Shown piece after piece: positions 48,936 to 57,757 of a stretch of 64,000 nucleotides of DNA. This stretch comes from an uncultured Flavobacteriaceae bacterium (GTDB taxonomy: Bacteria > Bacteroidota > Bacteroidia > Flavobacteriales > Flavobacteriaceae): contig CANLXN010000001.1 in the NCBI GenBank assembly GCA_947495135.1, positions 1 through 64,000 on the forward strand, given 5' to 3'. Position numbers and translations under genes: made by a program. The stretch's first letter is position 1, and each line of letters begins with the position of its first letter. Below the pieces are notes generated by a model that worked only from the letters and a program-made list of their open reading frames with translations, had not been told where the DNA came from and searched no databases.

Positions 48936-49517
48936 CTACTGTATTATTCCACCACAACTTACACGAGCACCTGCGGCACCGCTTGGTTGGGAGGTAAGGT
49001 CGTCTGTTCCTTGGTGTACGATAATCGCTTTTCCGATGACGTTTTTTGTTTCATCATCACAGCCTAGACACCATTCGTTGGTAGAAAAGTTAACAGTTCC
49101 TGTGCCGTCTTCTCCAACTTCAAAGTTTCCAATGTCTCCTTTGTGGTATCCCGTATCTGCGCCCCAAGCTCCGTGAGGCTTGAAAGTAGGATTCCAATGT
49201 CCGCCAGACGATTTCCCGTCTGCGCTAGAACAGTCTGCTTTTTCGTGAATATGAATGGCGTGAGTTCCTGGTGTAAGTCCAGAAAGCAAAGCGAGCATGG
49301 TTACAGAACCATTCACTTCCGTAAACTGAATTTTACCAGTTGCAGTAGATTCGCTTTTAGATTCTAGAGAGAAGGCAATGGCCTGCGGGGCTATTTCTAC
49401 TTCTTCCACTTCCTCAACCACCGTGTCTACAACTTCTTCTGTTTTTTTAGCAGCGTCTTTACAAGCCACAAAAGCCAGAAGGGAAAATGCCATAAGGCCT
49501 AAACTTAATTTTTTCAT
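48936..49517 (-). CDS. sodC: Cu-Zn superoxide dismutase, lipoprotein
   Basis: 193 residues. Lipobox LAFVACKDAAKK, an acidic linker, then the SodC core: metal ligands in HAIHIHEKADCS and GGHWNPTFKPHG, a bridging region with GAWGADTGYHKGDIGNFEVG, and VGKAIIVHQGTDDL. The disulfide Cys and active-site Arg region GARVSCGGI are present. It converts superoxide to H2O2 and O2 in the periplasm or at the outer membrane. A promoter (49554-49584) lies upstream. Confidence 0.94.
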   Translation of the reverse strand: MKKLSLGLMAFSLLAFVACKDAAKKTEEVVDTVVEEVEEVEIAPQAIAFSLESKSESTATGKIQFTEVNGSVTMLALLSGLTPGTHAIHIHEKADCSSADGKSSGGHWNPTFKPHGAWGADTGYHKGDIGNFEVGEDGTGTVNFSTNEWCLGCDDETKNVIGKAIIVHQGTDDLTSQPSGAAGARVSCGGIIQ

Positions 49518-49553
49518 TGGTCTATTCTTAAAAGGTTCGTGTTATCAATCCAT

Positions 49554-49584
49554 CTAAGATACCATCAATTTTCCCTTCTGCAAA
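49554..49584 (-). promoter_or_regulatory. sodC promoter
   Basis: Minus strand: TTTG (49581-49584), 19 bp, then TATCTTAG (49554-49561), close to the TTTG/TAnnTTTG consensus, 36 bp before the ATG at 49517. Confidence 0.5.
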
Positions 49585-49600
49585 ATTTGTGTTCCTTCTT

Positions 49601-50341
49601 TTAAATGTCGATTTCGCTTAAGAAGGTGGTATTTTCTATATTCCCAGGGTCCAATTGGTACTGATATAACCCATTGGTTCCAATAGCGATAAGGACATCG
49701 TTGTAGATAATCACGTCAAATGCGTTTTGGTCAATCGAGTGGACAAGAGTTGCGTCTTCTGGAACGCTTACGTCAAATATTTTAATCTCATCGTCGCAAA
49801 CAATTAAGTAGTCGCCATACAATCCAAGTCCTTTGGGAGCTGAAAGATTGCGTTGGTTCACCAAAATTGGGTTTACAGGGTCTTGCACATTATAGGTTTC
49901 AAGTAGATTCACAAAATTACCGCAACCCACATCGGTCCATAAGGTAACGTAAGCGTATTCGCCATCGCTCACCACAGGGTCACATGCTGTAAAATGTTCT
50001 ACAGCAGATAGTTGTTCTGGGAACTCCGGATTGGCGATGCTGTAAATAAACATGCCATCTCTAGAACCAATATAGAGATTGTCTCCTAGTCCGAATAAGG
50101 TTTCAATAGCAAAACCAATAGGAACTTGATTCACCAATACGGGATCACTTGCGGTGGCAATGTTGAAAACGTTTAGTCCAAATTCGTCCACCACGTAGAG
50201 GTAATCTCCCGCAATTGCAAATCGAGCCAGTGAGCCACCTTGACCACTTAAATCCCCTCCTGAAAGTTCAGAGTTGTTGCTGTCGCTGTCACAACTAAAT
50301 GCGACTAGACTTATCAATAGTATATAAAATATCTTTCTCAT
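49601..50341 (-). CDS. LVIVD-repeat lipoprotein
   Basis: 246 residues from ATG 50341 (lipobox VAFSCDSDS). The frame extends upstream to 50374, into the neighbouring gene's end, and is not used. LVIVD-type beta-propeller repeats: ARFAIAGDYLYVVDEFGLNVFNIATASDPVLVNQV, NLYIGSRDGMFIYSI, LYGDYLIVCDDEIKIFDVS and DVLIAIGTNGLYQYQLD. Extracellular or surface lipoprotein of unknown ligand. It follows the partner lipoprotein by 4 bp and both appear to make one module. Confidence 0.85.
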   Translation of the reverse strand: MRKIFYILLISLVAFSCDSDSNNSELSGGDLSGQGGSLARFAIAGDYLYVVDEFGLNVFNIATASDPVLVNQVPIGFAIETLFGLGDNLYIGSRDGMFIYSIANPEFPEQLSAVEHFTACDPVVSDGEYAYVTLWTDVGCGNFVNLLETYNVQDPVNPILVNQRNLSAPKGLGLYGDYLIVCDDEIKIFDVSVPEDATLVHSIDQNAFDVIIYNDVLIAIGTNGLYQYQLDPGNIENTTFLSEIDI

Positions 50342-50345
50342 CGCC

Positions 50346-50864
50346 TTAGTTTTTAGGAATCCAGTTAACAACAATATTCTCTTCAGATGCCTCTGCAGCG
50401 ATCTGTCCTTCGGGAGAGGTCATTACAGGAAAAACATTTCTAATACGTTTACTCACTTGTAACTCCGAGTTACGGGCGGCAAAAGTAATGGCGATAAGGT
50501 CTACAGCTTGGTTTACATAATAAACACCGTTTTTAATGGACAGATCACTTCCTCCAGGAGTACTAATAAAATTAAGTGGCTGCGGATTTTCGGGGTCTCC
50601 ATTAAAAAAAACATGGAATCCTTCATTCTTCTCATTAACGAATAGCAGGTCGTTAATAACGTAAATTTTTCCAGAATTGATAATTGGTTTTGGCTCCTGA
50701 AGAACAATACTTTCTTCCAGTTGGGCTCGTGTCATGTAAACCGGGTCGTAGCTATACGACTGAGGTTCAACAATAGGGCCTTCATCCCCGCAGTCGTCAT
50801 AAAAACAACAACTTTGCAAGAATACAAGACCACAGAGCAGCAGTAGCTGAGTGGTTTTTTTCAT
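50346..50864 (-). CDS. Lipoprotein partner of the LVIVD protein
   Basis: 172 residues. Lipobox FLQSCCFYDDCGDEGP with three clustered cysteines. Ends with EENIVVNWIPKN. It has one propeller-like blade (GKIYVINDLLFVNEKNEGFHVFFNGDPENPQPLNF) similar to its neighbour's repeats, so it may be a split or companion propeller protein. Function unknown. Upstream gap 50865-51010 is AT-rich. Confidence 0.7.
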   Translation of the reverse strand: MKKTTQLLLLCGLVFLQSCCFYDDCGDEGPIVEPQSYSYDPVYMTRAQLEESIVLQEPKPIINSGKIYVINDLLFVNEKNEGFHVFFNGDPENPQPLNFISTPGGSDLSIKNGVYYVNQAVDLIAITFAARNSELQVSKRIRNVFPVMTSPEGQIAAEASEENIVVNWIPKN

Positions 50865-51010
50865 AGTTTTCTTTTTTCTTTATAAGAGTAACGTTTTATC
50901 GAAAGGTTGCGTATGTGTTTTTAGATTGGCGGTATTAGCTCTCAAATGTGAGACGCACTATTTTTTTATACCAATCGCTACTGCCAACTAAATACTGAAC
51001 AAAGCACTGT

Positions 51011-51499
51011 CTATCGTCTATCCTTCACCAATTCTCGTTGATCTGTAATTCCCATCTTGAGGTTTTCAGTAATAATTAGAGCTTTGTCGATTCTAGTCTG
51101 GGAGTTTTTTATTCGTATAATGAAGTAGATAAGCGAACGTTTTTTTCCGTCTGTTAGTAGTTCAAAGCGTTCCATAGCTTCTGGATCACTTTGCAGTACA
51201 GCGTCAAATTCCTCTGGCATTTCTACCCCGTATTTGGTAGTGTTTTCTGAAAGTTGAAGTTCGAAATAATCGCTAGGAAATACCCCTAGTTCTTTTTGGT
51301 AACGCTTTCCGAAGCTCAAAACAAATCGGTTCTTATAATTGTGAAGCTTCCCATGAAACGAAATTTCCTTTCCTTCAAAAAAGGCCTTTACCGCGACTCG
51401 GCTGTGTCCACCATCTGCAAAAGGTTGTGCATACACATCTGGAATAGGAAGGCTGTGAGTGCCTTCAATGGTTACTTCAAATTTTTCGGAAATAAGCAA
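51011..51499 (-). CDS. DUF1905 / YdeI-like protein
   Basis: 162 residues. N-terminal DUF1905 (GTHSLPIPDVYAQPFADGGHSRVAVKAFFEGKEISFHGKLH, SFGKRYQKELG) and a C-terminal YdeI/OmpD-associated region (LQSDPEAMERFELLTDGKKRSLIYFIIRIKNSQTRIDKAL). Related in type to 29057-29656 but distinct in the N-terminal domain. The family is linked to bacteriocin or polymyxin tolerance; function here is inferred. It is 77 bp from the hydrolase-OsmC gene. Confidence 0.85.
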   Translation of the reverse strand: MLISEKFEVTIEGTHSLPIPDVYAQPFADGGHSRVAVKAFFEGKEISFHGKLHNYKNRFVLSFGKRYQKELGVFPSDYFELQLSENTTKYGVEMPEEFDAVLQSDPEAMERFELLTDGKKRSLIYFIIRIKNSQTRIDKALIITENLKMGITDQRELVKDRR

Positions 51500-51576
51500 T
51501 AATTAAAAAATTTAATGAGTGAATTCGAAAACTTATAGTATGGCAGTTTCTATTTAGCTTAGAGGGCTTTTAAGTA

Positions 51577-52791
51577 CTAAACCAAACTAGTCAATACCTG
51601 TGTCTCACTATGTAGCGTTTTATGTACTGGGCATTTATCTGCGATTTGAAGGAGTCGTTCTTTTTGTTTCTCATCCAAATTGGCAGTGAGTTTAATTTCG
51701 CGCGTAAACGTATCAATTTTAGCTGTGTCGTCGTTCTCGCAGGCTTCGCAATCTACTGCATGACTTTTAGAGTAGCTGGTGTGTACTTCTACATTTTCGA
51801 TCAACCAATCTTTGCGTTTGGCGTACATCTGTATGGTCATCGCAGTACAGGCAGATAGACTTCCGGCGAGCAATTCGTACGGAGTGGGACCAAAGTCGTT
51901 TCCTCCAATTCTAATAGGTTCATCCGCTTTCGAATAATGATTTCCCATTTTCATTTGCGTAGTGAAGCCATCTTCGTTGTCTAAGCTTGCAACTACTTGA
52001 TGTGTGGTTTTTATAGTGTCATCTACTTCTTTTGGAATATATCTACCAGCCCAACCCGCGATCACTTTTCCAACATAGGCGGCATTTTGCTTATCGATTA
52101 AGAGGTGTTCAGACCCATCCAAGGTAACAAAGCTTTTTGGGTGACGAGCTACATGATAAATTTCTTCAGCATTCTTAATTGAAACAGTCGCATCCTGTGG
52201 AGAATGGAAGATGAGTAGTGCGGCCTCTACATTTTTTGCTGCCTCGGGAAGTGAAACCGATTCCAGATCATCGAAAAATTGTTTTTTAAACGTGAAATCA
52301 CGTCCAGCTAATTTCACAACGGCTTCTCCTTGTTTGGTGACCGCTTCCGCTTGTGATCCAAATTGTTTTTTTACGTGTACAGGATTACTAGGTGCACCAA
52401 TAGTGGCAACGGCCAAAATAGAGTCTAGTTCTGCAGTAGCAAAAATAGCCGCGGCTCCACCAAGTGAGTGTCCAACGAGTAGGGAAGGAGCTTTGTATTC
52501 TTTGGCTAGAAAATTAGCCGCACATACCAGATCCGAAACATTGCTCGAAAAATTAGTGTCAGCAAAATCACCATCACTATCTCCTAATCCAGTAAAATCG
52601 AACCGTAGCACTCCAAAACCTTCTGAGGCTAATGCTTTACTAACATTTCGTACCGCCGAAAAATCCTTAGTACAGGTAAAACAGTGTGCAAAAATGGCAA
52701 AGTTATGCGGAACCTGATTTGCAGGTAAATCAAGGCGTCCAGACAACATCTCGCCGTGCTTATTGGTGAAGTTAATTTTACTAGATCTCAT
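51577..52791 (-). CDS. Alpha/beta hydrolase-OsmC fusion protein
   Basis: 404 residues from ATG 52791, preferred over ATG 52845 because homologues begin near 'RSSKINFTNKHG'. N-terminal alpha/beta hydrolase (~1-255): nucleophile GHSLGGA and HSPQDATVSI. C-terminal OsmC/Ohr domain (~270-404): GGNDFGPTPYELLAGSLSACTAM (with the peroxidatic Cys) and VEAKDKCPVHKTL-like end with the second Cys (ADKCPVHKTL). The fusion is a known, broadly distributed architecture; OsmC/Ohr reduces organic hydroperoxides. Cytoplasmic. Encoded downstream of a 130-bp gap. Confidence 0.9.
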   Translation of the reverse strand: MRSSKINFTNKHGEMLSGRLDLPANQVPHNFAIFAHCFTCTKDFSAVRNVSKALASEGFGVLRFDFTGLGDSDGDFADTNFSSNVSDLVCAANFLAKEYKAPSLLVGHSLGGAAAIFATAELDSILAVATIGAPSNPVHVKKQFGSQAEAVTKQGEAVVKLAGRDFTFKKQFFDDLESVSLPEAAKNVEAALLIFHSPQDATVSIKNAEEIYHVARHPKSFVTLDGSEHLLIDKQNAAYVGKVIAGWAGRYIPKEVDDTIKTTHQVVASLDNEDGFTTQMKMGNHYSKADEPIRIGGNDFGPTPYELLAGSLSACTAMTIQMYAKRKDWLIENVEVHTSYSKSHAVDCEACENDDTAKIDTFTREIKLTANLDEKQKERLLQIADKCPVHKTLHSETQVLTSLV

Positions 52792-52981
52792 TTTTTTAGT
52801 TTTCTGTTGGTATAGCGGTGCAATGTGACTAGATAAATCACTCATTTAATGACGGCGCTATTTATATATGATGTACAATTTGTTTGATATGGTAAGTTAA
52901 TCATTTTGTCAGAATTATAAGTCGAATCGTCATTACCAATTACTCAACAACGAACACTTATCACTTAAAAAATGAAAACAC

Positions 52982-53665
52982 CTACTCTTTCCTTCGTAAG
53001 TCGGTTTTAAAATTGATACTTAACATAAGTCGATCAAAATCTGGTCCATCTCTCGAATCTCTAAAATACCCGAGACGGACTTTAATGGGCGCACTAATTT
53101 GATAACTAACGCCACCCCCAAGCCAGTTGAGAGCAAAAAACGGTTGTTCAGCATTCAGGAATACTTCGTCGTATAAATCCAAACTCACTTTTTCGGTAAG
53201 TGGATAAACCAACTGCACCATGTATCGAATAAAGTGGCTAGTCTCAATTTCATCTACAGAAAAGAACCGATGTTCTAAACGGTAGCGGTGAGAAAGTCTA
53301 AACTTCCCCAATAGATTTTGAACCGTAACTTCTTCGTAAATACGGTGCTCATCAAAATTTTTAGGTAGGTCGCCCAGATAAGACGGATCCACTCTAAAAT
53401 ATGCGTGGCCAACCCGGGCGCTTACATTTTTATTAAAGTTGTATTTGAGTCCGACCCGCGCTTTAAAACGTTCTATTTCCCCTGCAATTTCATAGTACCG
53501 AAATTGCACTTCAGCGGTTACGGTCCATTTATCGGCCACTTTATTAGAGGAACCAATGATATACCATGCGCCCAGTTGATCCTCGGCTTCTTCTTGGGCT
53601 TGGAGAGAAGAAAGATTTGTTAAGGTTGTAAAAAAGATAAAAAGGAAAACAGGAATAGCCTTCAT
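52982..53665 (-). CDS. DUF2490 outer-membrane protein
   Basis: 227 residues. Signal peptide (cleaved after LQAQ). DUF2490 beta-barrel-like features: GAWYIIGSSNKVADKWTVTAEVQFRYYEI, ARVGLKYNFNKNVSARVGHAYFRV and a terminal strand DRLMLSINFKTDLRRKE. A possible outer-membrane porin-like barrel of unknown function. It faces the riboswitch region in divergent orientation, separated by ~190 bp. Confidence 0.85.
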   Translation of the reverse strand: MKAIPVFLFIFFTTLTNLSSLQAQEEAEDQLGAWYIIGSSNKVADKWTVTAEVQFRYYEIAGEIERFKARVGLKYNFNKNVSARVGHAYFRVDPSYLGDLPKNFDEHRIYEEVTVQNLLGKFRLSHRYRLEHRFFSVDEIETSHFIRYMVQLVYPLTEKVSLDLYDEVFLNAEQPFFALNWLGGGVSYQISAPIKVRLGYFRDSRDGPDFDRLMLSINFKTDLRRKE

Positions 53666-53858
53666 AAATGGTTTTAGGTTGAATACTTAATTCAAAGTCA
53701 GAACCCCATACAACATTCACTGTATTGGATCGAAATAGAGAAATAAGATGAACGGCCGAAATTACTAAATAAAAAACCTTTGACAACTAAGATATAAAGC
53801 CTAATTTCGCATCGAATTTTGGTTGCAATTTAATTTTGAAAGATAAATTGCATTAAAA

Positions 53859-54070
53859 GGGAAATAGGTGCTGGGCCCGATTTTGAGCGAATGCAATAAA
53901 TCGAACTTGAATTAGATCGTACTTTAATAGACTAGATCGAAACGTCCAAATTCCTATGCTGTTCCCGCAACTGTAAACCTTCCGCCTTAGGTGGATCGTG
54001 CACTACTTCAAACCACTGTTCGCTTTAGGCGGATGGGAAGGTAGCACAAAGGTAAGCCAGGAGACCTGCC
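53859..54070 (+). promoter_or_regulatory. Cobalamin riboswitch (adenosylcobalamin-binding)
   Basis: A 212-nt leader with the class hallmarks: GGGAAATAGGTG near 53859-53870, CTGTTCCCGCAACTGTAA (about 53959-53976) and the B12 box AAGCCAGGAGACCTGCC (54054-54070). Paired arms CTTCCGCC and GGCGG/GGAAG form the intervening stem. The gene that follows is a BtuB-like receptor 48 bp downstream. It should shut translation or transcription off when cobalamin is plentiful. The rest of 53666-53858 shows no gene. Confidence 0.92.
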
Positions 54071-54117
54071 ATCATTCACAACAAATTATCGGCCTTCGGG
54101 ATAAGGGTTGTTTTGTG

Positions 54118-55944
54118 ATGAGATTTTTAATCTGTACCATATTCGTGGTGTTTTACAGCACCTTTGCACTAGCACAATTGGATTCAATTCAGCGATTGGA
54201 AACGGTCTATTTAACAGACCCCAAGTTGAAAAAGTTTTCCGAGGGTTATCAGCTGCAAGAAATTTCAGATTCTACGCTGGAGCGCACTACCTATTCGCTT
54301 ACCAATACACTTCGAAACAATTCTACTATCTATTTTAGGGAGAATGGCTATGGAATGGTTTCGTCTGCCTCTTTTCGGGGTACCAACGCGGCTCAAACTG
54401 CGGTTATTTGGAACGGGATCCCTATTAATTCTAGTCTTACAGGGCAGACAGACTTCAATACCATTGCACCCAATGCATTTGATGAGCTTACTATTAAATC
54501 TGGAGGTGGTGGAGCAGCTTTTGGTAGCGGTGCGGTTGGTGGAAGCATTCATTTAAATAATTCGGTAGAGTTTGTAGAGCAGCAAACTAGTGAGGTGCGT
54601 TTGGGGTATGGAAGTTTTGATACGTTCTTCGGAAATTTTAAGCTCCGTAAAAGTGCTGAAAATTGGTATATGGATCTCGCGGCTCAGGCAATTTCTTCGG
54701 AAAACAACTACGAATATCTTGAACAGGATCGTCTCAATGAGAACGGAGCCTTTAAAAATGCGAATATTTCATTTAATTCTGGATGGAAATGGAAGCAACA
54801 TACTGTTAGTTTTCATTCCAATTATTTCAAGGCAGATCGCAATTTATCAGGTACGCTTACAGCTCCTTCCGAAGAAAACTATAAAGACGAAACCACTAGA
54901 AATTTAATTACTTGGAACTTCAGAAAAGGGAATTGGAATCACCTTACCAAGGTCGCACACTTATACGAACGCTACCAATATCTTCCGAACAAAGAGAATG
55001 AACTTTATTTTCAAGGAAAAGCACGTACAACCATCACCAACTATCAATTGGATCATCACATTTCAGAAAAAATAAAATTAACAGGATTACTGGACTATAC
55101 CCATATTGAAGGGGAAGGCAGCAATATTGGAAGAAATTCAAGAAATACAATGGCCGCCGTTTTGCTTGGAAAGCATGAGTTGTCTTCAAAATTTACCTAT
55201 GGTTTCCATTTACGACAGGAATTTTTAAACGATTTTCAGAATCCGCTGCTGTTTGGATTGGACGCTAAATACCGCATTTCGAGTACGTATCATTTAAGTG
55301 TGAATGCTTCGCGAAACTACAGAATTCCTGCTTTTAACGATCTTTTTTGGAATGCAGGTGGAAACATGAGTCTGCAACCGGAGAATTCTTATCAGGCAGA
55401 TATTGGGAACGATTTTCACTTCGGAAAATTTAACGCGACCATACGCGGCTTTTATATTGCATCTACCGATCTCATTAAATGGCAACCCAATGCCCAAGGA
55501 ATCTGGAGTCCCGTTAACATTGCCGAAACAGAAAATTACGGATGGGAGTTCTCAGGAACCTTTCAGCATCACATAAAAGAACATCGTTTTACAGCAGATC
55601 TCAACTATGCATATACTAAGGCAATCGATAAAGAAAGAGACAAACAACTCATTTATGTGCCCTTTCATAAACTCACAGGAATTTTAAAGTACAGTTATAA
55701 AAACACGGCTCTTTCTTTTCAAACCTTGACCAATGGAGAAGTTTTTACAACCACCGATAACCGTGGGACATTGGCCGGGTATACCGTTGCAAACCTAGGA
55801 GGGGAATACACTGTTTATATAAACAAACACCCGCTTTTGATAGGTGGGGCTGTCAACAATCTATTTAATCGGTATTACGAAAATGTGGCATTTAGACCTA
55901 TGCCAAATAGAAACTACACACTTTTTATAAATTTTAAATTTTAA
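54118..55944 (+). CDS. btuB: BtuB-like TonB-dependent cobalamin receptor
   Basis: 608 residues from ATG 54118 (signal peptide MRFLICTIFVVFYSTFALAQ). The frame extends upstream to 53998 through the riboswitch and is excluded. Plug features: YSLTNTLRNNSTIYFRENGYGMVSSASFRGTNAAQTAVIWNGIPINS; barrel strands end PLLIGGAVNNLFNRYYENV and a terminal aromatic NRNYTLFINFKF. The size and position behind a cobalamin riboswitch, with a BtuG-like gene following by 3 bp, mark it as the outer-membrane vitamin B12 importer. Its TonB box is not obvious. Confidence 0.92.
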   Translation: MRFLICTIFVVFYSTFALAQLDSIQRLETVYLTDPKLKKFSEGYQLQEISDSTLERTTYSLTNTLRNNSTIYFRENGYGMVSSASFRGTNAAQTAVIWNGIPINSSLTGQTDFNTIAPNAFDELTIKSGGGGAAFGSGAVGGSIHLNNSVEFVEQQTSEVRLGYGSFDTFFGNFKLRKSAENWYMDLAAQAISSENNYEYLEQDRLNENGAFKNANISFNSGWKWKQHTVSFHSNYFKADRNLSGTLTAPSEENYKDETTRNLITWNFRKGNWNHLTKVAHLYERYQYLPNKENELYFQGKARTTITNYQLDHHISEKIKLTGLLDYTHIEGEGSNIGRNSRNTMAAVLLGKHELSSKFTYGFHLRQEFLNDFQNPLLFGLDAKYRISSTYHLSVNASRNYRIPAFNDLFWNAGGNMSLQPENSYQADIGNDFHFGKFNATIRGFYIASTDLIKWQPNAQGIWSPVNIAETENYGWEFSGTFQHHIKEHRFTADLNYAYTKAIDKERDKQLIYVPFHKLTGILKYSYKNTALSFQTLTNGEVFTTTDNRGTLAGYTVANLGGEYTVYINKHPLLIGGAVNNLFNRYYENVAFRPMPNRNYTLFINFKF

Positions 55945-55947
55945 CAA

Positions 55948-57015
55948 ATGAACCTAATTAAAAAAATTAGCTATTTACTTGCCATTACTATTATATCCTC
56001 AGCTTGTAGCTCAGACGATGACGCAGGAAATGTAATCGACGATACGCCTCAAGGAGATTTTGATAACGGAATTTTAGTCACAAACGAAGGACCTTTTGGA
56101 ACAGGAACTGGAACAGTTTCTTTTATTACGGAAGACCTTTCTACCGTAGAGGAACAAATTTTTCAAACAGTAAATGGCTCCGATTTAGGGAATATTGTGC
56201 AGTCGTTGGGGTTCTACGAAGACCAGGCATACATTGTTGCTAATAACTCGAGTAAGATCACAGTGGTAAACAGATATACCTTTGAAGAAATTGCGGTGAT
56301 TGAGAACGATCTTGAGAATCCGCGTTACTTTCTCACGGTTGGAGATACGGGATATGTAACCAACTGGGGAGATCCATTCGATAATAGTGACGACTATGTG
56401 GCGGTGATCGATTTAGAGACGCAAACAGTCTCAAGTACCATTCCGGTTTCTTTTGGACCAGAAAGACTAGTGGCAAATGGAGACAAATTATATGTTGCAC
56501 ACAGTGGAGGTTTTGACTACAACAACGTGGTATCGCTTATTGATACCAACAGTAATACGGTCGATACCACTATTACTGTGGGGGATGTACCTAATTCTGT
56601 TGTTTTAGACGGAGTAAATCTTTGGGTGCTTTGCGGTGGTAAACCCGCTTTTACAGGCAATGAGTCCAATGGAAGTATGTATCAAATTAATACGGCAACC
56701 GATATTGTGAGTCAGAGTTTCGATTTTGGAGCTACCGATCATCCAAGTAACTTGGTTTTTGATGCATCCGATCTTTATTACGGATTAAATGGTGAAGTTT
56801 ATCAGATGAAGACCATTGCTTCTGGCTTACCAACTTCTAGCGTTTTATCGGGATCGTATTATTCGTTAACTGCCAATGACGGGAAGTTGTACGCTACAGA
56901 TGCAGCCGATTTCCAGAGCTCTGGTACTTTGAAGGTATTTGATTTGTTAGATTTTAGTGAAATAACTTCATTAGAGATGGGCATTATTCCTGGAGGTGTG
57001 TATTTCAATAATTAG
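55948..57015 (+). CDS. BtuG-like surface B12-binding lipoprotein
   Basis: 355 residues. Lipobox ISSACSSDDD. YncE/DUF5074-type beta-propeller repeats: GNIVQSLGFYEDQAYIVANNSSKITVVNRYTFEEIAVIE, GDTGYVTNWG, YVAVIDLETQTVSSTIPV and NKLYVAHSGGFDYNNVVSLIDTNSNTV. In Bacteroides, BtuG is a surface-exposed propeller that captures B12 with very high affinity and hands it to BtuB. Identification as BtuG rests on the propeller fold plus direct coupling (3-bp gap) to a riboswitch-controlled btuB. Confidence 0.85.
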   Translation: MNLIKKISYLLAITIISSACSSDDDAGNVIDDTPQGDFDNGILVTNEGPFGTGTGTVSFITEDLSTVEEQIFQTVNGSDLGNIVQSLGFYEDQAYIVANNSSKITVVNRYTFEEIAVIENDLENPRYFLTVGDTGYVTNWGDPFDNSDDYVAVIDLETQTVSSTIPVSFGPERLVANGDKLYVAHSGGFDYNNVVSLIDTNSNTVDTTITVGDVPNSVVLDGVNLWVLCGGKPAFTGNESNGSMYQINTATDIVSQSFDFGATDHPSNLVFDASDLYYGLNGEVYQMKTIASGLPTSSVLSGSYYSLTANDGKLYATDAADFQSSGTLKVFDLLDFSEITSLEMGIIPGGVYFNN

Positions 57016-57035
57016 TAAAGAACATAACATTTAAG

Positions 57036-57069
57036 AAACATCCATTTCGAAAGAGGTGGATGTTTTTTT
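57036..57069 (+). terminator. Terminator of the cobalamin operon
   Basis: AAACATCCA (57036-57044) and TGGATGTTT (57057-57065) form a 9-bp stem, followed by TTTTTTA. It closes the btuB-btuG transcript. Confidence 0.88.
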
Positions 57070-57154
57070 ATGCTGAAATTTTCATGAGGTGTTAACCTTT
57101 TTTAGAGAAGTGCATAAAGAGGTAATTAAATTCAATTAATAATTATCAATTACA

Positions 57155-57664
57155 ATGAAAACTTACATGATGAACATTTTAAAACCCAGCGTTCTTTTAT
57201 TAGTAGTAGCGCTCTCAACTTTTTCTTTTACCTCTTGCAAGGATGATGACGAAGGTGGACCAGCCCAGAGTAGTGCGCAATTTTTCGCCAAAGTGAATGG
57301 TGCCGATTTCAATCCAGAATTTGTAACTGGCTTTTCTCAAAGTCTTCCTAACAATATTTTACTTACGGGAGGGATGGGTAATGGAGAACAGATTCAGTTG
57401 TTTATTCCGAAGGATGTAACAGTAGGAACCTACGACTATGGAGACCCTACTTCGTCTCATATAGCCTATTATCAAAAGATAGATGGAGATGCGCTGGATG
57501 TAGCTGCATTTGCTACCTCTGGAAGTATTACGATAAGCGAACATGACGTTTCGACCAAAACGCTCGAAGGATCTTTTAATTTTGACGGAATGATACCAAA
57601 TACACAGGAATCTTTTACTATTACTAGTGGAACTTTTGATTTAACCTACGAGGCATTGGATTAG
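57155..57664 (+). CDS. DUF6252-like lipoprotein
   Basis: 169 residues. Signal peptide and lipobox FTSCKDDDEG. DUF6252-type features: FFAKVNGADFNPEFVTGFSQ, NNILLTGGMGNGEQIQLFIPKDVTVGTYDYG and LEGSFNFDGMIPNTQESFTITSGTFDLTYE. A beta-rich surface or periplasmic lipoprotein. A separate transcript from the B12 operon (terminator between). Function unknown. Confidence 0.8.
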   Translation: MKTYMMNILKPSVLLLVVALSTFSFTSCKDDDEGGPAQSSAQFFAKVNGADFNPEFVTGFSQSLPNNILLTGGMGNGEQIQLFIPKDVTVGTYDYGDPTSSHIAYYQKIDGDALDVAAFATSGSITISEHDVSTKTLEGSFNFDGMIPNTQESFTITSGTFDLTYEALD

Positions 57665-57757
57665 TCGATTATTTGTTAATAGCCTATTTGGCTGTTGTGT
57701 CTTTTCGTTATAGGAAGAGATGTAGCGGCCATTTGTTTTATAAAAGAGTTTGAATTT

